A stretch of 64,000 bases of DNA from assembly GCF_016734815.1 (NCBI RefSeq), contig NZ_JAERQF010000024.1, forward strand, positions 27,140 to 91,139. Reading direction: 5' to 3'. This DNA comes from Hymenobacter rubidus (lineage in GTDB: Bacteria; Bacteroidota; Bacteroidia; Cytophagales; Hymenobacteraceae). The notes under the pieces are model-generated. The model searched no databases, was not told the origin of the DNA, and saw only the letters and a list, made by a program, of their open reading frames with translations. Position numbers and translations under genes: made by a program. Of this stretch, positions 17,678 to 26,083 are shown in pieces. The number at the start of each line of letters is the position of its first letter. Within the stretch, counting starts at the first letter, position 1.

Positions 17678-18736
17678 ATGTTTTCCTTTATTCTCCGTCG
17701 CCTGGGCCAGGGCCTGCTTGTGCTGGTGGGCGTGGCGTGCACGGTGTTTATTCTGTTCAACGTGCTGCCCGGTGACCCCGCCGCCCTGCTGGCCGGCCAG
17801 CGCTCCGACGTGGCCACCAAAGCCGCCATCACCGCCGACCTGGGCCTCGACCAGCCCCTCCCCGCTCGCCTGCTGGGCTACCTCAACGACGTATCGCCGC
17901 TGGGGCTGCACCCGCGCGACTCGGCCGGGCGGGCGCGCTACGGTGGGGTGGCCGTGCTGCCGCTGGGCAGCCGCGCAGTGGTGCTGAAAACACCTTACCT
18001 GCGCCGCTCCTTCCAGAGCAATAAGGACGTGCTGCGCATTCTGCTCGACTATTTCCCCGGCACCACGTGGCTGGCGCTGGCGGCCATGCTCATTGCCAGC
18101 GTGGGCGGTGTGGCCTTTGGCGTGGTGGCGGCGCTGCGGCCCCAGTCGTGGCTCGATAGGGTGCTGGTGAGCACCTCGGTGCTGGGTATTTCGGTGCCGT
18201 CGTTTGTAGCGGCCATTGTCATTGCCGTCACCTTCGGCTTTTACTGGAGCCACTGGACGGGCCTGAGCCTGACGGGCCAACTGTACGAAACCGACCCATT
18301 CACGGGCGAGCGGCATTTGGCACTGCGCAACCTGCTGCTGCCGGCCGTGGCGCTGGGCATCCGGCCGCTGGCCATCATCACGCAACTCACCCGCTCCAGC
18401 ATGCTCGATGTGCTGGGCCAGGACTACATCCGCACGGCCCGCGCCAAGGGCCTGAGCCGCACCGCTACCGTGCTGCACCACGCCCTGCGCAATGCCCTGA
18501 ACCCGGTGGTCACGGCCGTATCGGGCTGGCTGGCTTCGCTCATGGCGGGCGCGTTTTTCATCGAATACATCTTCAATTGGAAAGGCCTGGGCACGATAAC
18601 GCTCCGCGCCGTCGAAAACCTCGATTTTCCCGTCGTGATGGGTTCTACGCTGTTCGTAGCCGCGCTGTTTGTGGTCATCAATATTGCCGTAGATGTCCTC
18701 TACGCCGTGCTCGACCCGCGTGTGAAACTGGGGTAG
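17678..18736 (+). CDS. ABC transporter permease, DppB/OppB type
   Basis: 352 aa. The first helix FILRRLGQGLLVLVGVACTV and the following VLPGDPAALLAG are typical of dipeptide/oligopeptide permeases. The EAA loop that contacts the ATPase is seen as DYIRTARAKGLSRTATVLHHALRNALNPVV-type sequence around residue 250. It has five or six transmembrane helices and a long periplasmic loop (about 55-110). No ATPase, second permease or binding protein lies beside it, so it is an orphan subunit here; partners may be elsewhere, as often happens in this phylum. Peptide import is the family role only. Confidence 0.85.
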   Translation: MFSFILRRLGQGLLVLVGVACTVFILFNVLPGDPAALLAGQRSDVATKAAITADLGLDQPLPARLLGYLNDVSPLGLHPRDSAGRARYGGVAVLPLGSRAVVLKTPYLRRSFQSNKDVLRILLDYFPGTTWLALAAMLIASVGGVAFGVVAALRPQSWLDRVLVSTSVLGISVPSFVAAIVIAVTFGFYWSHWTGLSLTGQLYETDPFTGERHLALRNLLLPAVALGIRPLAIITQLTRSSMLDVLGQDYIRTARAKGLSRTATVLHHALRNALNPVVTAVSGWLASLMAGAFFIEYIFNWKGLGTITLRAVENLDFPVVMGSTLFVAALFVVINIAVDVLYAVLDPRVKLG

Positions 18737-18750
18737 TGTTTGTTACAAAT

Positions 18751-18855
18751 TCTGTCATCCTGAGCGCAGCGAAGGACCTTATCATGGCAGAACAGATTGC
18801 GGTAATTCAAACGGCTGGGACGTGATAAGGTCCTTCGCTGCGCTCAGGATGACAG
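18751..18855. repeat. Palindromic intergenic element, family B (overlaps aroK start)
   Basis: Left arm TCTGTCATCCTGAGCGCAGC, right arm GCGCTCAGGATGACAGA. The ATG in AGGATGACAG at 18849 is the probable aroK start. Confidence 0.9.
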
Positions 18856-19448
18856 ACAACCCAGAACGGCCTTCTTCTGCCGACAAAACCCTTCTACCCA
18901 CCGGCTCTGGCCACCTGAGCATCGTGGGCCTGCCCGGCTCCGGCAAAACCACTCTGGGCCGGCAGTTGGCGGCCCACTTCAACCGGCCGTTTCTGGACCT
19001 GGACATTGCAATTGAGGCCCGGACGGGCCAGAGCGTTCGCGAGATTTTTGCCGCCGCAGGCGAAGTTGGTTTCCGCGAGATTGAAGCGGCTGTGCTGCGC
19101 GAAGCCCTCGGCCGCTCGGGGCCGCCGCTGGTGCTGGCCACGGGCGGCGGCACTCCCTGCTTTCACGACAACATGACGCTGCTCAACCAGGCCGGCCCTA
19201 CCCTCTGGCTCGACGTACCGGTGGCCGTGCTCGCCGCCCGCCTGCCCGCCGAGGAGGTAGCCAAACGCCCCCTGCTGGTGGCTGCCGGCGGGGCCGAAGC
19301 CTGGCTGCATGAAACCCTGGCCGCGCGAAGGGGGTTTTATGCCCAGGCGCGGCTGCGCTGCGCGGCTGCCTGCACGCTGCCCGCCGTGGTGGCCCAGCTA
19401 GCAGCGGCCGGGTTTGCCTTGCCCGGCGCATTGCCCCCGGCGTCGTAA
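18849..19448 (+). CDS. aroK: Shikimate kinase
   Basis: About 199 aa P-loop kinase that phosphorylates shikimate in chorismate synthesis. Walker A is GLPGSGKTT (27-35), the shikimate-binding DLDIAIE (Asp50, Asp52) and FREIE (Arg76) follow, and the second substrate loop is ATGGGTP. The open frame can be read back to GTG 18822, but those codons translate the family B repeat; the ATG at 18849 lies inside the repeat's right arm. The N-terminus before the P-loop (about 25 residues) is longer than usual for AroK, so the repeat may have displaced the original start. It follows the ABC permease but is separated from it by the hairpin. Confidence 0.92.
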   Translation: MTDNPERPSSADKTLLPTGSGHLSIVGLPGSGKTTLGRQLAAHFNRPFLDLDIAIEARTGQSVREIFAAAGEVGFREIEAAVLREALGRSGPPLVLATGGGTPCFHDNMTLLNQAGPTLWLDVPVAVLAARLPAEEVAKRPLLVAAGGAEAWLHETLAARRGFYAQARLRCAAACTLPAVVAQLAAAGFALPGALPPAS

Positions 19449-19453
19449 TTTTG
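19446..19453 (+). promoter_or_regulatory. Bacteroidota -7 promoter element (TAATTTTG)
   Basis: TAATTTTG overlaps the aroK stop codon and lies 28 bp upstream of the next start. It fits TAnnTTTG; the upstream TTG elements are at imperfect spacing. Confidence 0.4.
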
Positions 19454-19481
19454 TTTCTTTCGTCTGTTGTTCGTTATTCCT

Positions 19482-20156
19482 ATGCAATCCATCTCCACTG
19501 AAGAACCGGCCGTTCAGTCCGTTTCGGCGGCTGCCGCGCCGGTGCGGCCCAAGCACAAAGGTTCGGCGCAGTTGTTTCAGAACCCGGTGCTGGAGCGCTT
19601 GTCGCACACGCACATTGCGCTGCCGGTGAGCATTTTCATTGCCACAGCTGCTCTGAGTTTATATTACGGCCTCACGCGCGGCTTTATGTCGGGGCTGTCG
19701 GCGTTGGGGCTGTTTTTGGTGGGCCTGTTTGCCTTCACCTTCGTGGAGTACCTGGTGCACCGCTACCTCTACCACATTCCGGCCACCACGCCGGGCCGGG
19801 CCAAGTTCCAGTACACCATGCACGGCGTGCACCACGAGTACCCCAAGGACAAGACCCGGCTGGCCATGCCGCCCATCATCACGGTGTTCGTGGCGTCGTT
19901 GCTGTTCTTTATTTTCCGGTTTAGCTTCGGCTCCTATGCGTTTGGGCTGTTGTCGGGCTTCACATTTGGATACGCCATGTACCTGTTTGTGCACTATGCC
20001 ATTCACGCGTATTCGCCCCCCAAAAACTTTCTGAAAGTGTGGTGGACGCACCACAGCCAGCACCACTACCGGCAGGATGAGGTAGCTTTTGGGGTGAGCA
20101 GCACCCTCTGGGACCACATCATCGGCACCATGCCCGACCGCAAGAAAAGCGAATAG
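19482..20156 (+). CDS. Fatty acid hydroxylase / sterol desaturase family membrane enzyme
   Basis: 224 aa with four or so transmembrane segments and the complete set of histidine clusters of the di-iron fatty acid hydroxylase superfamily: HRYLYH (93-98), HGVHHEY (114-120), HYAIH (171-175) and THHSQHH (189-195). These ligate two irons facing the cytoplasm. The closest known type is fatty acid 2-hydroxylase, which would hydroxylate acyl chains of sphingolipids or ornithine/flexirubin-like lipids; the true substrate cannot be read. ATG 19482 is preferred over TTG 19467. A terminator follows directly. Confidence 0.88.
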   Translation: MQSISTEEPAVQSVSAAAAPVRPKHKGSAQLFQNPVLERLSHTHIALPVSIFIATAALSLYYGLTRGFMSGLSALGLFLVGLFAFTFVEYLVHRYLYHIPATTPGRAKFQYTMHGVHHEYPKDKTRLAMPPIITVFVASLLFFIFRFSFGSYAFGLLSGFTFGYAMYLFVHYAIHAYSPPKNFLKVWWTHHSQHHYRQDEVAFGVSSTLWDHIIGTMPDRKKSE

Positions 20157-20180
20157 CTTTTGTTGGGCTATTGGGAAACG

Positions 20181-20219
20181 AAAAAGGGCGGCCTCCGGAA
20201 TGGGGCCGCCCTTTTTTGT
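20181..20219. terminator. Intrinsic terminator after the hydroxylase gene
   Basis: AAAAAGGGCGGCC and GGCCGCCCTTTTTT form a GC stem with flanking A and T tracts, suited to both the plus-strand hydroxylase and the convergent small lipoprotein gene. Confidence 0.9.
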
Positions 20220-20236
20220 GCCGAACTGCGGGCCAG

Positions 20237-20416
20237 TTAGGTCCGGGGGCCGCGCATTTTGTTCACAATGAAAAATAGCAGCGCCACCACGATGAACACC
20301 GCAATGATGCCCGTATAAGCACCGGCTTTGAAGATGTCGCCGATGGCTTCGCAGCCAGTCAGCGTAGTGGCCAGCGCCACCAGAAAGGCAAATAGGGAAA
20401 GACGAGTGGCGTTCAT
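20237..20416 (-). CDS. Small lipoprotein-like membrane protein
   Basis: 59 aa. A signal-like N-terminus ends in a lipobox-like ALATTLTGC, followed by EAIGDIFKAGAYTG and a second hydrophobic helix ending in the basic NKMRGPRT. Short proteins of this shape are frequent in Hymenobacter-type genomes, but I know of no function. ATG 20416 fits the signal peptide better than the upstream start at 20458. Confidence 0.6.
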   Translation of the reverse strand: MNATRLSLFAFLVALATTLTGCEAIGDIFKAGAYTGIIAVFIVVALLFFIVNKMRGPRT

Positions 20417-20509
20417 GGCAAAGAAAAGAAGGGGTGAGAAGTTGCCGCGGCTTTGCATACCGTCGGATAGTGGTTGATACTGAGGTAAACCACAAAAGGT
20501 TGAGCGTGC

Positions 20510-20900
20510 CTACTCCAAAACAAAGCGCCGCATCACAAATTCTTTACCCACCTGAAGCTGCACCGCATATACTTTGCCGTCAGGCCGGTCAGGTCGGGCA
20601 AAACCCCTCCCGTACCAGTGGTTCTTTCGGTCGTCCGCAACGTGCGCACAACCATCCCCAACGCCTTCACTACGTGCACTTGGGCCGTTGTGCTGTCCGC
20701 AGCAGGCGAGGCGGCGGCCAGCACCTCTTGGCTCGCCAACGGCAGCGAGGCGCAGCCCGCCGCCGAAGTTACAACCCAAGTATAAAGTGTCAGTCACGAT
20801 GTACGTGCGACCAGTAGCGCCAATAATGGCTACGGCATTGAGGGGCCATTGAATGCGAAGGCATGGGTACGGCCTGCCGAGGGCGCCCCGCTGGCGCCGC
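20510..20900 (-). pseudogene. Decayed C-terminal fragment of a T9SS-secreted protein
   Basis: Read on the minus strand, three frames together give the end of a T9SS protein. First comes NAVAIIGATGRTYIVTD, then an Ig-like end SAAGCASLPLASQEV, then a sorting-domain middle AQVHVVKALGMVVRTLRTTE with VLPDLTGLTA, and finally VYAVQLQVGKEFVMRRFVLE with a stop at 20510. At least two frame changes are needed, and no upstream coding body or signal peptide remains. The YPNP block expected before the sorting domain is missing. Confidence 0.65.
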
Positions 20901-20944
20901 CACGTACCTAAGATTTTAGAGCAGCTTCGGAGTCAGTGGCTGTT

Positions 20945-21035
20945 GGAGCGGGGCCTGCCCCCGCCCGTCATTGAACCAAACTAGCGCAACGGCGCGAACG
21001 ATGTAAGAGCGGGGGCATGCCCCGCCCCTACATCG
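20945..21035. repeat. Inverted repeat of GGGGC(A/C)TGCCCC type
   Basis: GAGCGGGGCCTGCCCCCGCC near 20946 pairs with GAGCGGGGGCATGCCCCGCC near 21007, in a gene-free region. It is not related to families A or B. Confidence 0.6.
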
Positions 21036-21577
21036 TTTATACTGTCGCCTAATTCCGACATTGCCCTAATCAGGCCTCCTCCTTCGCCGATAACTGCGGC
21101 TGCTCCTGTCCAAGGCCGACCATCGAAAGCTGGCTGCAGTGGTCCAGCGGGTGGTCGCAACGAGGCATTGGGCCGGTGGGCGCTTCGTTGCGAGCAATTG
21201 AAACAGCTATACAATCCACAAAGCCACTACCCAAAAGCGCGTAAACCATTGCACATTCGTAGTTTTCCTGCGTGTCGTCTCGATGCAGACACCACGTGGC
21301 CTGCGGTAAAAATTTCGCCTCTTTTGTTGCCTGCACTTATCGCTTTTTCTAAGGATTTTCGAAACTTTTCGCCCCAATGAGCGGAACATAGCAAACCAGA
21401 TTTTTTGGAAGCTCGTTGGCAATGTGGTATTTTTCCGATTGGGAAACCAGCGGGCCACCCGCGGGGCTATTTCTCAGCTTGTAAATCACCTATTGGCTAT
21501 TCCTAATCATTTCGCCTCAAGCCGCACACGGTGCTTCTCTAATGGAGCGGCGTAGTTTCATCCCAGTCCCCGTACAT
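21036..21577. other. Gene-free stretch before the PorT-like cluster
   Basis: About 540 bp, less GC-rich than the neighbours. The longest open frames (about 80 codons, minus strand, 21070-21458) show no recognisable motif or start context and are not called. It probably contains decayed DNA plus the promoter of the barrel gene at 21578. Confidence 0.4.
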
Positions 21578-22222
21578 ATGAAAAAAATTCTCTTCACATT
21601 AGCTACGCTTGCACTTTTTAGCTCGGCTTCTCATGCCCAACTACATAAGCGCCACGAATCGTATGTAGGCTTGAAAGCTGGTGGCTCGGCAGCATCATTT
21701 GTGGGCGACTTAGCACAAAACACACGGTTTGTATATGGGGGCCATGCTGGATTTTTCGCCAATCTGGCCCTCAATGCCCCGTTTTCGATACAGCCCGAAA
21801 TTCTTTATTCGATGAAAGGGATGCTGGGCCAGGCAGCGACCGTATACGAAAACGACACGTATCACCTGAACTATATCGACGTGCCCGTGGCATTTCGGGC
21901 CAGCTGGAATGACTTGTTTGCCGAAGCTGGGCCCCAACTGGGCTACCTGCTCACGGCCAAGTCGACGACTCCTGCCGGGACGCTGAATTCACGGGATGCA
22001 TTCCGCACCTTTGACTTTGGCTACCTGCTGGGAGTTGGTTACCAGCCCAAAAAAGGTGGCCTGGGCGTTGGCGGGCGCTACAATGCCGGCTTTACGAGCG
22101 TATACAAAGACCCGATTGACGGTACGGCCCCCCCCGAAGTACATAACGGTGTTTTTCAGGTGTACCTGACCTATTCGGCGCAGAAATACCATAAATACAA
22201 AAAGAGCAAGGGCGTCCGCTAG
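21578..22222 (+). CDS. PorT-like outer-membrane beta-barrel protein (1 of 3)
   Basis: 214 aa. The signal peptide (MKKILFTLATLALFSSASHA) is followed by an eight-stranded-type barrel with outer_membrane beta-barrel_2/PorT features: VGLKAGGSAASFVG, GGHAGFFANLAL, SIQPEILYSMKG, YIDVPVAFR and FAEAGPQLGYLL. It ends in a basic KKSKGVR tail after the last strand. Two paralogues with the same order of motifs follow at 22465 and 23219, separated by terminators, so each is probably transcribed singly. Function unknown; a structural or small-pore role is possible. Start: ATG 21578, at the signal peptide; the in-frame ATG at 21542 is rejected. Confidence 0.85.
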   Translation: MKKILFTLATLALFSSASHAQLHKRHESYVGLKAGGSAASFVGDLAQNTRFVYGGHAGFFANLALNAPFSIQPEILYSMKGMLGQAATVYENDTYHLNYIDVPVAFRASWNDLFAEAGPQLGYLLTAKSTTPAGTLNSRDAFRTFDFGYLLGVGYQPKKGGLGVGGRYNAGFTSVYKDPIDGTAPPEVHNGVFQVYLTYSAQKYHKYKKSKGVR

Positions 22223-22255
22223 GGCTGCTTTACTTTCTGCTGCGTTTTCCATTAT

Positions 22256-22293
22256 ACCACCCGGCTTCTCAGTTAAAAGCCGGGTGGTTTTGT
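22256..22293 (+). terminator. Intrinsic terminator after barrel gene 1
   Basis: ACCACCCGGCTT and AAGCCGGGTGGTTTTGT form a 12-bp stem with a T-rich tail. Confidence 0.85.
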
Positions 22294-22464
22294 ATATGGC
22301 GCAACATGAAGGGTTCGTGAAGGGCAGAAAAGGCCATTTGAGATAACAGTTGAAACTCGTCTGTGTAGGCAACCCACCGTTGTGGAAGGTAGTATAAAGC
22401 TCAGCCTTCGCCTAAAAGGCCAGCATTTTCATCCATTATCCTCTCAGTAGCTATCGCAATTGCC

Positions 22465-23049
22465 ATGAAAAAAATCCTAACTGTTCTGACTCTGACAGTG
22501 GCCACCGTCGGCACCGCTAATGCCCAGAAGCCCGCCAGCACCATTGGCATCACGGCGGCCTACGGCCGCACCAGCCTGCTTGGCAACAACGAGTACACAC
22601 CCGTCAATCACTCGGCCTACCAGGCCGGCCTGACAGCCGATGCCTACTTGTCGGAGGCCGTTTCTTTCCACCCCGAAGTGCTTTACACGCTGCAATACTT
22701 TGACGCCACGGCCCTTGACCTACTCAGCCGCGACGTCACCTACCTCAACGTGCCACTGCTGGCCCGTTACCACGCCGGCGGCCTGTTTTTTGAAGCTGGT
22801 CCGGAAGTCAACTTTGCTCTGAAAGCCGTGAACGAAGGCGGAGAAAACGTAAAAACGCAGGTAAACCCGGTGGTGCTCGACTACGTGGTGGGCCTAGGCT
22901 ATCAACTCAACCACGGCCCGTCGATTGGAGTACGCTACGACGGCGGGGCATCCAATGTCTTTAAAAGCGATGCGAGCACGGTTTTGGGACGAGGCGCTTT
23001 CAAGTCCAGTTCTTTCTGGCTGTCGCTGGGGTACTCGTTTGGTGGCTAA
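22465..23049 (+). CDS. PorT-like outer-membrane beta-barrel protein (2 of 3)
   Basis: 194 aa with signal peptide ending TANAQ. Barrel motifs parallel those of its neighbours: AYQAGLTADAYLSEAVSFHP, EVLYTLQYF, TYLNVPLLARYHAGGLFFEAG, VVGLGYQLNHGPSIGVRYD and a last strand FWLSLGYSF with terminal aromatic. It is the shortest of the three and lacks the basic region after the signal peptide seen in the others. No catalytic residues are evident. Confidence 0.85.
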   Translation: MKKILTVLTLTVATVGTANAQKPASTIGITAAYGRTSLLGNNEYTPVNHSAYQAGLTADAYLSEAVSFHPEVLYTLQYFDATALDLLSRDVTYLNVPLLARYHAGGLFFEAGPEVNFALKAVNEGGENVKTQVNPVVLDYVVGLGYQLNHGPSIGVRYDGGASNVFKSDASTVLGRGAFKSSSFWLSLGYSFGG

Positions 23050-23098
23050 GGCGTAGCGACGAGGCCGTTAATCAGCCCAAACATGCCTTGATTGCATC

Positions 23099-23140
23099 AC
23101 AAGCCCGGCTTCTCGTGCAGAGGTCGGGCTTGTTGTTTCT
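23099..23140 (+). terminator. Intrinsic terminator after barrel gene 2
   Basis: ACAAGCCCG and CGGGCTTGTTGTTT form an imperfect stem followed by a T-rich tail. Confidence 0.7.
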
Positions 23141-23184
23141 AAAAAGACGACAAAAAGCCTGCTAATACAACGACAACTGGGCAG

Positions 23185-23192
23185 TAGCTTTG
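23185..23192 (+). promoter_or_regulatory. Bacteroidota -7 promoter element (TAGCTTTG)
   Basis: TAGCTTTG matches TAnnTTTG 26 bp before the start of barrel gene 3. It follows the preceding terminator, supporting separate transcription. Confidence 0.5.
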
Positions 23193-23218
23193 CGCTGCTA
23201 CTTTAACTACTCCCGCTT

Positions 23219-23872
23219 ATGCAAAAAATTATTCTCATTCTTGCCTTAGTCACGGGGCTTACCGGAGCGGCCAATGCGCAACGCAGTATTCGCAAGCGCA
23301 GCCAAGGTTCGAGTGGCACTTTGTCCTATGGTGTGAAGGTCGGCGGTACATTGTCTGATTTGGTTGGAGTGAATGCTACCGACTACGAAAGCATTTACGG
23401 GGTTCACGCCGGGGGCTTCCTCAACATTACCCTCAATGAGCGGCTCGCCTTTCAGCCCGAATTACTTTACTCACAAAAGGGTGCCGACTACACTGCGGTG
23501 CAACCACCGTTTGCCCCGTTAGGTACAACCCCCCGTTTGCACTACGCGGATATTCCCCTGGCCTTTCACCTCACCGCCAACGGGTTCTTTCTGGAAGCGG
23601 GCCCGCAAATTGGCTTTTTGGTGTATGCAAAAGACAAGAGTAGCGCCAGCACCTCCACCACCTACCGCGACAATCTCAGAACAACCGATTTAGGCTACGT
23701 GGCCGGCCTGGGCTTCGAGCGCAAGACTGGTTTGGGCTTTGGCTTTCGCTATAATGGCTCATTCACGGAAGTTCGGGATGCAAACGTCGTCGGCTCAACT
23801 ACCATTCAGCCCCACGCGCGCAACAGCGCCTTCCAATTATACCTCACTTACTCTTTCAACAGGGCCTATTAA
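23219..23872 (+). CDS. PorT-like outer-membrane beta-barrel protein (3 of 3)
   Basis: 217 aa. Signal peptide ending GAANAQ, then a basic stretch RSIRKRSQG and the barrel: YGVKVGGTLSDLVG, YGVHAGGFLNITLNERLAFQ, ELLYSQKGADY, HYADIPLAFHL, FFLEAGPQIGFLVY, LGYVAGLGFERKTGLGFGFR and the last strand FQLYLTYSF. It is closest to barrel gene 1 in layout. A strong hairpin follows 11 bp after the stop. Confidence 0.85.
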   Translation: MQKIILILALVTGLTGAANAQRSIRKRSQGSSGTLSYGVKVGGTLSDLVGVNATDYESIYGVHAGGFLNITLNERLAFQPELLYSQKGADYTAVQPPFAPLGTTPRLHYADIPLAFHLTANGFFLEAGPQIGFLVYAKDKSSASTSTTYRDNLRTTDLGYVAGLGFERKTGLGFGFRYNGSFTEVRDANVVGSTTIQPHARNSAFQLYLTYSFNRAY

Positions 23873-23883
23873 CAGCGAAATAC

Positions 23884-23940
23884 ATCCAGCAAAGGCAACG
23901 CCCGGCACCTGCACAGATGCCGGGCGTTGCCTTTGCTGGA
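23884..23940. terminator. Strong bidirectional terminator
   Basis: Two 23-base arms (TCCAGCAAAGGCAACGCCCG and its complement) pair across a short loop between the convergent barrel gene 3 and M20 peptidase gene. Confidence 0.85.
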
Positions 23941-23952
23941 AACTGCGTAATG

Positions 23953-25317
23953 CTATTGCGCCGCCGCGTAGTTGCGGTAGAAATGCGGAATGGTTTCGAT
24001 GCCCTTCAGGAAGTTGAAAACGCCGAAATGCTCGTTGGGCGAGTGGATGGCGTCGCTATCGAGCCCAAAGCCAAGCAGAACGGTATCGAGGCCCAGCTCC
24101 GACTTGAACATGGCCACAATGGGGATGGAGCCGCCGCCACGCGTGGGCACCGGGCGCTTGCCGAAGGTGGTTTCCATGGCATCAGCCGCGGCTTTGTAGG
24201 CCAAGGAGTTGGTGGGCGTCACCACGGGCTCGCCGCCGTGGTGGGGGCGCACTTCCACGGTCACGCCCTGGGGCGCGATGCTGCTGAAGTGCTGCTGGAA
24301 TTTCTCGGTGATTTCGGCTGAGGTTTGGTGGGGCACCAGGCGCATCGATATTTTGGCGTGGGCCTGCGAAGCGATGACGGTTTTTGCGCCCTCACCGGTG
24401 TAGCCGCCCCAAATGCCGTTCACGTCGAGCGTGGGGCGAATGCTGGTGCGTTCCATGCTGCTGTAGCCTTTTTCGCCGTAGCTATCGGGCAGGCCAATGC
24501 TTTGCTTGAACTCCTCTTCCGAGAACGGGGCCTTGGCCATTTCGGCGCGCTCGTCGGCGCTGAGCTCGTCCACGTTGTCGTAGAAGCCGGGGATGGTGAT
24601 GTGGCCGTTGGCGTCGTGCAGGCTGGCAATCATCTCGCACAGGGCGTTGATGGGGTTTTGCACGGCCCCGCCGTAGAGGCCGGAGTGCAGGTCGCGGTTG
24701 GGACCGGTCACGGTCACTTCGTGGTAGCTCAGGCCGCGCAGGCCCACTTCGATGCTGGGCACGTCGTTGGCCAGCATACCGGTATCGGAGATGAGGATGA
24801 CGTCGGCTTTGAGCTTCTCTTTGTTCGCTTTTACGAAGATTTCGAGGTTGTTGGAGCCAATTTCCTCCTCGCCTTCGAACATGAACTTGATGTTGCAGGG
24901 CACGCCGCCCTGGCCGTCGCGCATCATCATTTCGAAGGCTTTGACGTGCATGTAGACCTGGCCTTTGTCGTCGCAGGCGCCGCGGGCGTAGATATTCTCG
25001 TCCTTAATCACCGGCTCGAAGGGCGGCGAGGTCCACAGCTCGTAGGGGTCGGCGGGCTGCACGTCGTAGTGGCCGTACACCAGCACGGTTTTGGCCTCGG
25101 GGCTCACGAGGTAGTCGCCGTAAACAATGGGGTTGCCGGCCGTGGGGCAGATTTCGACGTTCTGTGCGCCGGCTTCTTCGAGGCGGGTTTTGAGGTAGTC
25201 GGCGGCCCGCAGCACGTCGGCGTGGAACTTGGGGTCGGCCGACACGGACGGGATGCGGAGCCAGTCCATCAGCTCATTGAGGAAGCGGGTTTGGTTATCG
25301 GCGAGGTAATTAGCCAT
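23953..25317 (-). CDS. M20 family dipeptidase/carboxypeptidase
   Basis: 454 aa metallopeptidase. Zinc ligands are visible in order: VLVYGHYDVQP (His, Asp), ARGACDDKGQ (Asp), EGEEEIGS (Glu pair), ISDTGM (Asp) and the C-terminal GLDSDAIHSPNEHF (His). The insertion around 200-330, RDLHSGLYGGAVQNP included, is the lid/dimerisation domain of the CNDP/PepV-like branch. Such enzymes cleave dipeptides with broad specificity in the cytoplasm; no signal peptide is present. ATG 25317 is chosen; the longer frame back to 25422 would translate an inverted repeat. Confidence 0.92.
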   Translation of the reverse strand: MANYLADNQTRFLNELMDWLRIPSVSADPKFHADVLRAADYLKTRLEEAGAQNVEICPTAGNPIVYGDYLVSPEAKTVLVYGHYDVQPADPYELWTSPPFEPVIKDENIYARGACDDKGQVYMHVKAFEMMMRDGQGGVPCNIKFMFEGEEEIGSNNLEIFVKANKEKLKADVILISDTGMLANDVPSIEVGLRGLSYHEVTVTGPNRDLHSGLYGGAVQNPINALCEMIASLHDANGHITIPGFYDNVDELSADERAEMAKAPFSEEEFKQSIGLPDSYGEKGYSSMERTSIRPTLDVNGIWGGYTGEGAKTVIASQAHAKISMRLVPHQTSAEITEKFQQHFSSIAPQGVTVEVRPHHGGEPVVTPTNSLAYKAAADAMETTFGKRPVPTRGGGSIPIVAMFKSELGLDTVLLGFGLDSDAIHSPNEHFGVFNFLKGIETIPHFYRNYAAAQ

Positions 25318-25384
25318 ATGGAAGCGAAGTTTGGGATGGTTGGGAATGCGGGGGTAAAAGTAGCGGGCTGGGCCGGAACGAGTC

Positions 25385-25445
25385 TCCCGAAGCTGCGCTT
25401 CGGCCCGCTGAACGATGGCCACGCGGGCCGAAGCGCAGCTTCGGG
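25385..25445. repeat. Perfect inverted repeat CCCGAAGCTGCGCTTCGGCCCG
   Basis: Two 22-bp arms (starting CCCGAAGCTGCGCTTCGG at 25385) flank a 17-bp centre. It lies between the M20 gene start and the next gene's 3' end, and is itself unrelated to families A and B apart from being CGAAG-rich. Confidence 0.8.
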
Positions 25446-25463
25446 GTACATACGTTTGGGCCG

Positions 25464-26039
25464 TTACAGCCGCGAATCAAGTACCAACTCGCGCACCATC
25501 GCCTCGCCCAGCTTCCAGGCGTCGGGCCACTCTTTTTCGGGGCTTTCGAAGGTGAGCAGGTAGAGCGTGTCGGTTTTGGCGTTGGCCAGGGCCATTTGAT
25601 ACACCACGCGGGGCTCGGCTTCGGGCGGGGCGTCGCGGTAGCGCACAGTGCGCTTGTAGAAAGGGCCGTCGGCTACCGACGACTTTTCCAGCAACTGCTT
25701 GCCGGGACCGAAGCCGGTGCGCATCATCAGCAGCTCGGCGTATTCGGCGGCGGGGCGGCCGGTTTTGGCTTTGGCCTTGCGCACCACCTGCAACGAGAGG
25801 CCGGTCTGGAATTCGCCGCTCTCCCCTATTTCTTCCTGCGTGAGGTAGTAGGTGGTGCCGCCTTTCTGGCCCTCGGCTTTGTAGTACCAGCCGGCGGGCA
25901 GCAGCGCCGCGGCCTTGCTTTCGGGCAGCGGCTGCCAGGTGAAGCCCGCGGGTGGGGCGACTAGCTTGACGTTGTAGCGCTGGGCAGCGACGGGCCGGGC
26001 CAGTAGCAACACCAGCCCCACGAGCAAGAAACGAACCAT
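25464..26039 (-). CDS. Secreted protein of unknown function
   Basis: 191 aa. Signal peptide MVRFLLVGLVLLLARPVAAQ, then a soluble alpha/beta domain containing PAGFTWQPLPESKAAALLP, GGTTYYLTQEEI and the C-terminal block TDTLYLLTFESPEKEWPDAW. That last block recurs in the truncated copy at 26084-26287. I recognise no family; a periplasmic or outer-membrane-exposed protein is likely. ATG 26039 fits the signal peptide; the frame is open to 26189 but without sensible sequence. Confidence 0.7.
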   Translation of the reverse strand: MVRFLLVGLVLLLARPVAAQRYNVKLVAPPAGFTWQPLPESKAAALLPAGWYYKAEGQKGGTTYYLTQEEIGESGEFQTGLSLQVVRKAKAKTGRPAAEYAELLMMRTGFGPGKQLLEKSSVADGPFYKRTVRYRDAPPEAEPRVVYQMALANAKTDTLYLLTFESPEKEWPDAWKLGEAMVRELVLDSRL

Positions 26040-26083
26040 GCCCACGAAGCTAGCGCTCACTACACTTTGGCACCAAGCCGCAG

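Noticed and set aside
21070..21458. Two 80-90 codon minus-strand frames in the gene-free region
   Set aside because: No start context, no motif, and no coherent composition; possibly decayed DNA, so not called.
24325..25563. A 412-codon plus-strand frame opposite the M20 peptidase
   Set aside because: Antisense shadow; all conserved zinc-ligand motifs are on the minus strand.
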